NCBI GenBank assembly: GCA_025667525.1
Contig: CM046877.1
Span: forward strand, 261,179,706-261,243,705
DNA from: Glebionis coronaria
Taxonomy: Eukaryota; Streptophyta; Magnoliopsida; Asterales; Asteraceae
Length of the DNA: 64,000 bases
Reading direction: 5' to 3'
Under the pieces are notes generated by a model, which saw nothing but the letters and a program-made list of their open reading frames with translations, did not search any database and was not told the DNA's origin. The translations under genes were made by a program, and so were the position numbers. Positions 37,439-48,156 of the stretch are shown in pieces; positions within the stretch are counted from its first letter, which is position 1; every line of letters starts with the position of its first letter.

Positions 37439-40400
37439 TTAGGGAGAAACCATTCCAATACCTGCAACCAGGTACTGAAACCTCCCCACTTCAAAAGCTT
37501 TTGTCAAAAGATCAGCAACATTAAGTTCTGTATCAATTTTCTCAAGGAAAATTAGCCCTTTTTCAAAACAATCTCTAATAAAATGATGTCTTATTTCAAT
37601 ATTTTTAGTCTTGCTATGAAAAACAGGATTCTTAATAATGCAAATGGTGTTGTTGTTGTCAATAAATATCTTGGTTTTAAGAAAATTATACCCTAAAGTT
37701 AGATGACACTTTAGATACCTAAAAATTCTCTTCACAACAAATAGATGACACTCTGTTGGTGCCACCTGGTATCTTGCACATAAGTAGACTACAAACATGA
37801 TGTCAGGTCTTGAAGTTGTAAGGTACATGAGAGATCCAATCATAAACCTGTAATTCTTGACATCAATAAGCTTTAAAGGACCATCTTTTCCCCATGGATG
37901 ATCCTTGCCCATTGGTGTGGAAACCTTCTTTCCCTCAAGCATGCCAAACTTCTTCACAATTTCAGCCACATATTTGTCTTGTGATATTCCTCTGCTGAAC
38001 TTGTAACCCTAAAAAGAAGTTTAGCTCACCCATGGCACTCATTTGGAATTTGTCCTGCATCAGCTTGGCAAACTCTTTGCTAAGCATAGAGTTTGTGGAC
38101 CCAAAGATGATATCATCAACATAGACTTATACCAAAATAAGGTCACCCTTTTGTTTCTTGATAAACAGGGTCTGATCAATATTCCCCTTGTTGAAGCCAT
38201 TATCCAATAGATATTTAGAAAGAGTTCCATACCAGGCCCTAGGAGCTTGGTGAAGTCCATACATAGTCTTTTTCACCTTGTATACCTTGTCTGGATGTTC
38301 TGGGTCTTCAAACCCTGGAGGTTGCATAACATAGACTTCTTCATCAATGGTGCCATATAAAAAGGCACTCTTAACATCCATTTGGAACACTGTGAAATCC
38401 ATAAATGAAGCATAAGCAAGAAATAATCTAATGGCTTCAATCCTGGCCACTGGAGCAAAGACTTCCTCATAATCAATGCCTTCTTCTTGTGTATATCCTT
38501 TTGCCACCAGTCTTGCTTTGTTCCTGACTACTATAACCCTCTCATCCTTTTTGTTCTTGAGCACCCACTTTGTCCCAGTAGGCCTTGCCCATTTTGGACA
38601 ATCTACCAGAATCCAAACCTCTTGAATGTCAAAATGTAAGAGCTCCTCTTGCATAGCTTCAACCCAACTTGGATCATTTAAAGCCTGGAAAATCTTCTTT
38701 GGCTCTTCTTGTGACAAAAATGCAGTAAACAGACAACATTGCATGTTGTCATGATTAAACTTCATGGTGATGTTTTCAATGAAGTTGTGCTCCTTTGCTG
38801 TATACCTTGTATGTCTAGGGGCTTCAGGATCACCAATGAATTGTGATAGAGGGTGATCCTTATTGATTCTGTAGGTAGGCTGCATACTCATGATTACTTA
38901 TGTTTCATCCTCTTCCAAGTCAGAATTGATGGGGCTATCTTGATTAGGAAAGAACTCCTCAAAAGAGCTTCCAAAAGATACAGCATGACCTAGAGATGGG
39001 TGCTGATGAGCTGAATGCAGTTCTGAATAACTTGGACCTCCACTCTTAATTATTCTGCTTCTACTACTGGATATGAGAGGACCATCAGATATAGGTGTAG
39101 ATGAGGAAATGAGTTGATATTCTCTTTCTTCATCATTAATGTCATTGACAGCTGGATCCTTTGTAGCAGGGAAGCAATTCATCTAGCAGGGGAATCTTGG
39201 ATTCCACTTCTTTCAGCCGTTCCACTCTTTCAGAAGTTGACTTAGCAGGGGAAGAGATTGTATGTTCTTTCCTTTGAGAGGTATGATCTTCTTCACCTGT
39301 TTTTGATGCAGCTTCAATGGGATATAGTGAGGGTACATTCATGTACCTCAATGGTGGATTCTCCACACCAGTTGGTTCTTGAGTACCTGAAATGTTAGTA
39401 TTCTACAATGCAACAGGTACATAATTCATAGATTTTAAATGAACCTCAATATCAAAGAACCAATCAGGACCTGTTCGAACATCTTCGTGCTTGTCTTTAA
39501 GAAAATCCACATGAAGATTCTCTATTATTTTGCTTGTGTTCTTGTTGAAGACCCTATATCCCTTGCTGTTTAATGAATAACCAACAAAATACCCATCATC
39601 CCCCTTTTCACTGAACTTGCCTAGATTGTCAATTGTATTCAAAATGATCACATGACATCAAAATGGTCTAAAGAAGTCAATTAAAGGAGGTCTTCCATTG
39701 AACAGCTGATAAAGAGTCTTGTTGTGTGCCTTAACCACCAAGGCCCTGTTTTGGACATAACAAGAAGTGGATACAGCCTCAGCCCAAAAGATAACTGGAA
39801 GTTTGGAATCAGACAGCATAGTCCTTGCTGTTTCAATGAGTGTCCTATTCCTTCTCTCTACAACTCCATTCTGTTGAGGTGTTCTTGCAATACTAAATTC
39901 CCTCTTGATTCCTTTGTTTATGTAGAAAGTGTCTAGTTTCTGGTTTCTGAATTCACCACCATTGTCTGATCTCATGGTCACTACCCTCGTGCTTTTTGAT
40001 AGTTCAATCTGATTGATGAACCCAATGAGTACATCAGCTGTGTCACTCTTTTCAAACAGAAAGAATGTCCATGTGAACCTTGAAAAATCATCAGTAATAA
40101 CTAGGCAATACCATTTCTTCATAATGCTTGCCACGGAAGTAGGACCAAAAAGATCTATGTGAAGTAACTCCAATGGCTTGGTAGTGGACATACTTGTTTT
40201 TTATTTGCAAGATGCTCTATGTTGCTTCCCTTTCAGACAAGCAGCACAAGTATGATCATTGACAAAGGACTTGGAAGGTAGAACATGAACCATATTATAT
40301 TTTACCAGTTTGTTCATGTTCTTAAAATTTAGATGACCAAGTCTTCTATGCCATTTCTTACACTCATCAACTGAGGCTTTAGCAATGAAACAGGTTTCAT

Positions 40401-40794
40401 TGTCTTGAAGAGAGATGTCCTTGAGATCAATTGTGTACATATTCTTTTGTCTTGGTGTTCTGAGGACAATAGGAGTGTTTGGTGGTAAGACAAACTCCTT
40501 TCCTAACACCAGCCATTCAGTATCTGTAAACAAGACAAAATTCTTGTTATCAGTCATCTGTGACACACTGAAGAGATTGTACTTGAGCTCTTTCACCAAG
40601 TAAACGTTGTCAAAGGTCATCCCATTGGTGACAATAGTTCCTTTTCCTGTGATTGTTCCATGCCCATCTCCAAAAGAAACACCATCATTGTCATGTAGGG
40701 GAACAAAGTTAGACAAATAAGATTTTTGTCTTGTCATGCTTCTTGAGCATCCACTATCCCAATATGCTTCATCATCCCTGGTCTTCTTTGTCAG
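37439..40794 (-). pseudogene. Element C pol, broken
   Basis: Copia order: protease (YWDSGCSRSM), GAG-pre-integrase zinc domain (WHRRLGHLNFKNMNKLV ... CAACLKGKQH), integrase core (LHIDLFGPTSV, MRSDNGGEFRNQ, PQQNGVVERRNRT), reverse transcriptase (38891-38127: [32 protein letters not shown]; active site YVDD just after a Gln-to-stop change near 38,128) and the end of RNase H ([11 protein letters not shown], ending GIGMVSP). About 80 residues carrying the RNase H catalytic core (YSDSDYGG to ATTEAEY-like region in F) are missing by a deletion that keeps the frame. Other stops and frameshifts occur throughout. Confidence 0.88.
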
Positions 40795-40817
40795 CTGTAA
40801 AAAGAAAAAAAAATTAG
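40795..40817 (-). promoter_or_regulatory. Putative 3' splice site overlapping the gag stop of C
   Basis: The minus strand has a branch-point-like CTAAT (containing the gag TAA), a run of T with one C, then TTTTTACAG, and the first pol codon follows AG directly in phase. Element F has the same arrangement. This suggests that pol is expressed from spliced RNA. Confidence 0.5.
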
Positions 40818-43555
40818 TTTTTCTTTGGGACCCAAGCCATTACAGACTTGGATCTACATCGTGTATCAATATAGGATAGCTTATCAAAAACTAGAGATAC
40901 ACCATTAGACTGAGCACCCCTTTTGGGTACCCAAACCCAACGAGCTGAGGCTTTCACAGCTTTTCCCCATTTTCCCATGTTCCTAGAGGGCAAAAATTTG
41001 CTAGCAGGAGATACCCTAGATTTAGCAGGGGAATCCCTATGCTTAGCAGAGGGAACCAACCTTTTGTTTTGGCCTCTATTAATGTGTTGGTAAGGGCTAG
41101 AGATAGATTTACATGCATTATGAGGTGGTGGGTTGGTCATGAAAGAGTTGGTCTTGGGATATGTATTTTTCACCTTTCTTAGAGCAGGAACAACATATTT
41201 GTCAGAAACCCTATTTCTCAAAGTAGGGGCAACATACTTGGCAGGGGAAAAGGATTTTTCCCCTGCATTTAGAAGAATGGCTTTAGGTTGCATATCCTTT
41301 AAAGGATTTGCAGCCACAACTTCCATTGGTAACTGACATTCTTGATAAGTGTGATCAAAACTGCCAAATGTGAAACAAGGTTTGGTATTTATCACAAAGT
41401 CTTCTCCTAATTGGTGAGACTTTTGGTCATTCCAATTTCTCTGATTACCTCTGACAGACCTATACATACCAGCATATTTAACAGTGGACTTAGAGGACTT
41501 TGATCCTGTTTTAGATTTGGGTGAACTACTCTTAGAACTAGAATCACTACCAAAAAGTCCTCCTCTTGAAAAGAGAACAGGGTTATCAATTTTCCATTGT
41601 TTTAAGGCAATCTGTTCCTTTTCAAAGTCCCTAACAATACTAGTTTTCACTAGTGGCTCTTCTGTTTCAATACTATTAGGTATGTAAGCACTCAAGTCAA
41701 ATTCAATATCTTCCTGTTCTTGGAAACAAGAGAGACCAGTCCAAGACAAGTCTTTTCTAGGAAAAGGAGCATGAATATTGGTAGGAGGTGGTGGTATGGT
41801 AGCATGCTCATTTTTAACACCAAAACTTGTTTTGTCCCTAGGAGATTATCCAATTTCAACTGCTTTAGTTAAATCTTTAGAAGCTTTTCCAAATTTTTCA
41901 ACAGTTTCTTCATCTATCTTTTTATTAGATCTAAAATCTTCAAGTTCAGCAGTCAATTCCTTAATGGAATCATTATTTTCTTTAGCATCTCTCTCTAGAA
42001 TCATAATGTGATCTCTATAATTACTTTCTCTTAGTTTATACTCTCTTATGGTGGACTCTAGCTGTTCTAAAGCACGTTTGTAATTATCAATGTCATTGTC
42101 ACAATTGATATAATCAACTTTTATCTTTCTTATTTGATCATTCAATGACTCAGTATTTTTCCTACAAGCTTTAGTACAATATGAATCATCGTATACCTCA
42201 TTGTCTGAGCTGGATCTTGACATGGCCATAAGAGCAAAATCTTCCTCTTTTTCCTTAGCAACCAATGCTTGATTTCTTTCAACACTTTCTGTCATGGCAC
42301 TCCAATCCCATCCACCTGCTCCATCTATCCCCTGCATAGCTACCATAGCCTTAGCACCAGAATCATCATCTCTGGTTAACTTCCTATAGATGTTCCCAGT
42401 CTTAGGTCCTCTGCATTCCCTAGAAAAGTGACCTTTCTTGCCACAGTTGTAGCATTCAACCTTTGTTTTGTCAAACCCAGCTACATCAGAGGGATTGATG
42501 GAGATCTTCTTCCCATACTTCTTGTAAAACCTGTTATCTCTCATACTAAGTAGAGCCATGTTCCACTTGATGTCCATCTACTCCAGTCCTTGCTTACTGA
42601 TTTGACTAAGATCTTCGTGTAACACAGTAGATCGTTGTGGCCCTTGGGATGCTATAAAATCACAAGTAGTGTCAAGACTGAATGTTGCAGGCCTTTCTTC
42701 ATCATAAGATGATCCAGACGTGGTAGCAGGGGAATGAGTAGCAGGGCCAACTTCGATTCCACTGCCTTTGGCGATTCCACTGCTTTGAGATATGAAAGCC
42801 ATGTTAGTATGGGAATCAGTAGATCCACTTGAATTGGTGGGGATTGTTCCCTTTGACTTCATCTCATTGACAACAAGTTCAAAAACTTTCAAGTTATTGT
42901 ATATGTCATCAATGTTCTTGTTATCTAAGTCATCCTTATTCTGCCAAATAGCTTTGTAGACAAACCATTCTTTCTGAAGGCTGTTAAGAAACCTGGTATT
43001 CACCTGCTCTCTTGTCACTTCAATTTCAAAGAACTCCAACTGAGCCACCATATCTTGAAGCCTATTGTAAATAGCCCCAATTGCTTCATCACCAATTGCT
43101 TTGAAAGAAGCATATTGATCAAGCATTTGATTCTTCTTCTTCTTTGTGGCTTCATTTCCTCCAAAAGTTATGCCTATTGCTTCCCAGAGTTCCTTAGTTG
43201 TTTTGTAATTTCTGAATCTTAGCTGATGTCTATCAGGTAGATCCAACAGTAATGAACTGTGAGCTCTGACATCATGCCTTTTGACCAGTATTTCCTTGTC
43301 ACAAAGAGCAGGAGATCTCTTCTTGGCTTCACCACCTTTGGAACTTTCAGCTTTATCTTCTCCCTTACCACCATCTTCAACCGTCATTGTTTTAGGGAAT
43401 TGATCACCAAACTCTATGATCTCCCAGAGAACATAGTGTTCCATTTTGAGGTATTGTTGGATCCTGAACTCCTATAATTCGAAGTTTTTAGGGTCCAACA
43501 TGGGTAGTTTGAGGTTGTTGTGGTTATTGTTGTTTGAGGAAGAGTCTGAAGACAT
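40814..43555 (-). pseudogene. Element C gag, broken
   Basis: Starts MSSDSSSNNNN at 43555. Copia gag (UBN2-type) features: KLPMLDPKNFEL, a stop where F has Trp, then LWEIIEFG, and LDQYASFKAIGDE in the region equivalent to F. A zinc knuckle CYNCGKKGHFSREC is followed by a coiled-coil (42,100-41,850) and a second half with CFTFGSFDHTYQEC, where the second Cys of a knuckle is lost. SPAK-type peptides encoded by the dispersed TCCCCTGCT motif are frequent (SPAKSRVSPASK, SFSPAKY). Three or more in-frame stops are present. Confidence 0.85.
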
Positions 43556-43603
43556 TGTTGTAGTGAGGGTTTTGTTCTTGCTTTAGTCAAAGTTTCTCAA
43601 CAA

Positions 43604-43615
43604 GCTATGATACCA
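43604..43615 (-). other. Element C primer-binding site, tRNA-iMet type
   Basis: Minus strand TGGTATCATAGC, 2 bases after the LTR end. It has one mismatch to the usual TGGTATCAGAGC. Confidence 0.85.
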
Positions 43616-43617
43616 CT

Positions 43618-44140
43618 TGTTGATCCAAACTCAGATCTTAAACCTTTATAGCTTGTTTAAGGGTTGTGATAGAAAGAATAAAATCAATCTAACACTAGAG
43701 AAACTTTGCAACACAAAGTAACTAAACAAGATGCGGAATGTAGTGTTTAGCACAAGAACAAATGATTAAAGCAAACGTTAAACTTTAATATATCAAAGAT
43801 ATACGAATACCCAATATTGGTATTAGGGTTACAAAAACCTTAAAGTATGAAATGAAAGACAATAGAGAAAGACACACATTGCATGATGACCTAGTGAGTC
43901 CTTTTATAGCACAAGGACTCACGTATAAGATTACTACTAACAAACATGGAAAGTATCTCGGAGTAGTAACATAAACGCGTAATAATCTATTCCAAGTTTA
44001 TCTCTAGCGGCAGGGCCTTTGACTTTAGCAGGGGAACCAATCCCCCTGCCTTTGTTATTTAGCAGGGGGAACTTACTCTAGCAGGGGAACCATTCAACAA
44101 CTAGCAGGGGTAACTAATGTACTGATATTTATTCCCAACA
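43618..44140 (-). repeat. Element C 5' LTR
   Basis: Pairs with 21592-22115. TG...CA ends, with the same TATA-in-hairpin (43894-43922) and CCCCTGCT words near its upstream end. Confidence 0.92.
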
Positions 44141-44979
44141 TGATGTGGCAACAAGTTTATGGGTGGGGTTTTGTTAAATAACCCCTTAATCTCAAATATG
44201 GAGTAGATTAGGGTTTAATTTACAAAGATTAAGAAAAACCCAATTAGTGTTCTTTGATGAATAGTGGCATATTTGATCTTGTTTAAGTTTTAGAAACGGG
44301 TTAACCACCAATATTAAGGTTTAGTATTAAATTGGTTTAGTGGTTTGGTGATGTGGTGGAATGGGGGATGGTGATTGGTGGATTTTGTGAGTGGGGTGAG
44401 GTGGCATGGTGGGATTGGTTAAGGTAAGTTTGGCTGTCTCACAGCTTTGGACCCCCATTTCTTCTTTTTTGTTTCATTTCAAGTTTACACAGCCTAAACT
44501 TAATTTCCTTTGTGAATGAAGTTTCAATCTTCACACTTTGGCCACAAAAACTTTTGCAAAGTTTATCAAAGGGTATTTCTTGTAATTTCATGATTCTTCA
44601 AGGTCTTGAAATGACTATTCTTGAAACTTTAAGATCTTCACTTGTATGATTGACTTTATGGAGGACTAAAAGTGACAATTCTTCAATTTTGAGGGACCAT
44701 TCTTGTCAATTCTTTAAAGTTGAGGGTCGTTTTTGTATTTTTGACAAAATTTTGGGACCAAACTTGTAATTATGAATATTCATGGTTATAAAGTGTCAAT
44801 TATTCAATGATGAAGGACCCTTCTTGTACATTCTTCAATTCTTCAAGGACTTTTCTCAATATCCGTACCTAAAATACACATTGAACAAACACAAGCATAT
44901 TTATAGCACTTTTGATGATGTTTTTACCATTTTAAGCTCGTTTAGGACGACGAGACTATGTATAAAAGCAGTCTCATCA
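44141..44979 (-). repeat. Element E LTR, right part (upstream end of LTR)
   Basis: On the minus strand the LTR begins TGATGAGACTGC at 44979, directly after a polypurine tract (GTATGGGGAG). The start contains an imperfect palindrome (GAGACT ... AGTCTC), comparable to the palindromic LTR start of element A. Upstream-end text (GTTCAATGTGTATTTTAGG region) corresponds loosely to that of A. Confidence 0.5.
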
Positions 44980-45871
44980 CTCCCCATACTAAACCATTAT
45001 CGTGCCCTCAGGCAATTCTAGAATAAAGTATCTTAGCATCTCCAAAATTTATTTTATCGACTTTTATTGAAAGGTAAACTTACTACACTACTACTACTTT
45101 GTGTTTTAGACATAATGTATGATTTTCAGCGCAAAATGGGACGTTTAGGTTCATAGAATAAGAACATGTAAGTGACTCATAGAGATAAATTCGTCGTCCT
45201 CGATTTTCACCCAATTCCATGCTAAGCGTGTAACGAGATCGTTGTCATTATAAGTTAGTAATGCTAACACTACCCATATGCTCTAATCACGTACTTAGAC
45301 TCCCATTTTCCTAAGTGGTATCTCTTATATTTTAGTCTTGTCTTACTGATCATGATGATACATTGTTGACTTATGCAATGTTAGAGATTAAGGTCCAAAA
45401 ATAGAAACGAAATGGTGTAATCAAAACCGTCTAATTAATAACCTCCCCTAATAGACAACGATGTCAAAAAATTAAGTTAACAAGTGAGATTCGATAAACA
45501 CGCTTTTAGAACGGTTTTGAACATGAGACTTATTACCAAGACTTTTATACGCCCCCTAACGGAGGGGTCTTATTATCATAGGTTTACCTTCACCTTTTGG
45601 GATTCGGTCTTGCCTTGCCTTTTAATTAACCTCGCCATGAGGTGTTTATTATGGCCAAAGGCGTATATCCTCACGCTAAAAGCGAATTTTGGATCTTTAA
45701 AGCTTCAAAGATTAAGGCTTTTCACTTTCAATTTTGCATAGATTTTTCGGCCTTGTGAGCTTCGAATTTTTGCTTGATTTAGGTGTGAGCACTTGAAATC
45801 ATTTATTGGATGAAGCTTTCGATTATTCGGGTTGCCAATACTTCAAAACCGTGACGATGGCGATTCTAAAA
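44980..45871 (-). other. Element E 3' internal remnant
   Basis: Begins with the polypurine tract (plus-strand CTCCCCATAC), then text homologous in layout to B: GTGCCCTCAGGCAATTCT against ATGCCCTCATGCAATGCT, and AACGAGATCGTTGTCATTATA against AACGAGATCATTGTTATTATA. It is therefore a distant Athila-type relative. No coding region survives before the boundary at 45872. Confidence 0.55.
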
Positions 45872-47548
45872 TGTAACACCCCCAAATTTACACAATTCAA
45901 TACAGCGGAAGACTCGTTGGTGTTACGGGATAGCACATTACTCACATCATAGACAACGCTTAAAAATCACGTCATTTAATAATAAAGCATTTCCATTCAT
46001 AAATATCAAATTTATATAGGTCCCAAGTCATAATATTTCATACAAGTTTTACAAAACATTTGAATGGAAATTATTATTTAAGTGCGGGCCATGAATTCTT
46101 GTTGTCTTCCCGAGAATTTACCTTCAAGTACCTGAGTAAAACATGTTAAAAGAAAAGGTCAGCGATAACGCTGAGTGAATTCATAGATTTTAATAAAACC
46201 AAATATATCATCGGTATATAATTATTACCGAAAATCATTTTTGTACAAATCATTGTAACAGGCCATAAAATAGCCAAAGTCATTTTATACAAATCCTTAT
46301 CAAAAATCATAATATAGGCGTTTGCCTTCAAAATCATTATACAAACCATTGTCGTAAAAACATCATACAATCCGTTTTATAACGCTGCATAAAATTAGAT
46401 AAAAATCTTTATATGAGTTTGGTTTATGAAAAACTAAAACACGAACATAAAATCAATAATAAGACCCCGTATTGCTAGTCAGGCAATATATTGTAATTCA
46501 ATGCGTATGGCAGTATTTCGTTATTTGGATTATTATAAGCAGCATGACATTGTTACCTTACTACAATAAACAACGGGTAGCTAGCCCGAAACTCATTTGC
46601 CCATCTAAATTAGCGTGTCGTCGCAATAATCACGCTTGTGTAAATCTTCTCATACATAAATTCGCTTACAAATCAATGTGGCACGACGGGGATCAACCGT
46701 CAAGGCGCGAACTGGGGTGATCGTCCCCAAATAGTACTATTATATGCATAAGCGTCTACCGAATCCCGGTAGTTCACAATTCATGCTAATGGGACTTTTA
46801 GTGACATAACCTATCTTTTATAATCCATTTTATTTCATCTATCAGGTCATTTTATCATTCATCGAGTCATATAATCATTCGGGTCTAAATCAATAAACAA
46901 ACAATCGGGACAACTAGTGTCCTATTTCATAAAAACTAACATGTTATCTCCCTCGCGGGTTTATAAAACATTTAAAAGAGTGCGAGGCTATGAACTCACG
47001 TTGATGTGGGAAAGCGGGTTATCGGCAATTCGGATGTACGGTACGTGCTTCAATCACGAAAACCTAGACAAATAATACTCGTCTTAGACTCTTGTCCAAT
47101 GACTTTATCAAAATAACAATTATGTATACATATGATGATTTTATATATATGATGATGATCAAGTGGGTTTATACATTCTCATTTACTCATTTTAGTGTTA
47201 TGTATTGGTAACTTTTATACTAGTTTACTAGTTTTACTTATTTACATGTTTTAGGCCCAATAAGCCTATTATAAGTTCATTACCTTAAATTAGACCATTT
47301 TATACTTTTATTATGAGTATTATACTTTACATGTTGGGCCCAAGTGGGTTAAGCCCAATGAGTAAATTTATAAGTGTTTAGCCTATTTAGTTGTGTTATT
47401 AGTCCAATAACGCTAACTTAGCTCGTTAATGTCCGTATGTTATATAGTTCGGGTTTTATTGGTTTTTACTTGTATTAAGTAATTATATATCAGTATATGT
47501 CTTTTAAAAAGTTTACATTAGACGGGTCCGACCGTCTAAGTTTTTATT
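45872..47548. mobile_element. Unclassified TE-like segment starting TGTAACACCCCC
   Basis: Starts abruptly after element E with TGTAACACCCCCAAATTTAC, a typical start for plant LTRs, and is cut at 47548 by element F. No protein domain, primer site or second copy is visible. GGTCAGCGATAACGCTGAG at about 46,157 and GGATCAACCGTCAAGGCGCG at about 46,691 are distinctive but not assigned. The strand is undetermined. Confidence 0.4.
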
Positions 47549-48075
47549 TGTTGGGAATAAAATTAAGGCCAGATCACTTGAACGCTGACAAGAACAACTC
47601 AAGCGTTGACAAGAACAAAGTGAGCGCTGACAGCTCAAGTGTTGACAAGTTAAAGTCAAGCGTTGACAGATTGAAGACAAGCACTGATGGAAGATGTGAG
47701 CTACACGTTTATTATATTCTAGAATACTTCTAGTAAGGATAGAAACGACAATGTATTTTCTATGTTTATCTTTACCTAGAATAGTTGATACGTAGCTTAT
47801 TGTACAAGGTTTCTTAGTCTATAAAAGAAGGCCTTTAGGTTAATGTTTAGAATCAAGTTTTCATTAAGTTTTCATTCGTAAACATCTTTCATTGTAAGCA
47901 AGTACGACATTCATAATCAAAGTGAAAGTTTTGTTTACATCTTGTGTTCTTGTTTAAGTATTAAATTCCGCATAATACTTAGATTCACAAAGCATATAAC
48001 AAAGGTTTCTCTACGTGTTATACTTGATCTAATCTCGTATACACAAAGCTAATCGATCTAAGTTTAGGATCAACA
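47549..48075 (+). repeat. Element F 5' LTR
   Basis: TGTTGGGAATAAAATTAAGG ... GGATCAACA. TATAAAA at 47820-47826. Bases 30-150 carry five CG(C/T)TGACA-type words spaced in multiples of three, reading as S-A/V-D-K/R peptides in one frame. Confidence 0.93.
47820..47826 (+). promoter_or_regulatory. Element F LTR TATA box
   Basis: TATAAAA within AGTCTATAAAAGAAGGCC, about 270 bases into the LTR. It is flanked by imperfect inverted arms (AAGGTTTCTT and AAGAAGGCCTT), a weaker version of the hairpin in the C LTR. The copy in the other LTR is at 59241. Confidence 0.65.
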
Positions 48076-48077
48076 AG

Positions 48078-48090
48078 TGGTATCAGAGCT
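48078..48090 (+). other. Element F primer-binding site, tRNA-iMet
   Basis: TGGTATCAGAGCT, 2 bases after the LTR end. This is the standard initiator-Met primer site of plant copia elements. Confidence 0.9.
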
Positions 48091-48156
48091 TGTTGAGCAA
48101 CTTTTGATCTTTGAAGAAGACTAGAACCCTAATTTTCTCAAAACCCTAAAAACGTC

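Larger units (their letters stand above)
21592..44140 (-). mobile_element. Element C: copia retrotransposon with third ORF, interrupted by element B
   Basis: Flanked by LTRs of 524 and 523 bases in direct orientation, with a tRNA-iMet primer site and a polypurine tract. Order on the minus strand is gag, pol, a promoter-like module and a large third ORF. Gene order and proteins parallel element F. Element B split the third ORF, leaving ATATG target duplications. All frames carry stops or frameshifts and the RNase H core is deleted, so C is dead. The two LTRs differ at about a dozen positions by eye. No matching 5-base duplication flanks C itself (TATTG left, TGATG right). Confidence 0.9.

Noticed and set aside
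47578..47690. Dispersed TTGACA words as WRKY W-boxes
   Set aside because: Half the copies read GCTGACA, which lacks the TTGAC core, and they also lie deep in coding sequence. Some W-box activity in the LTR remains possible.
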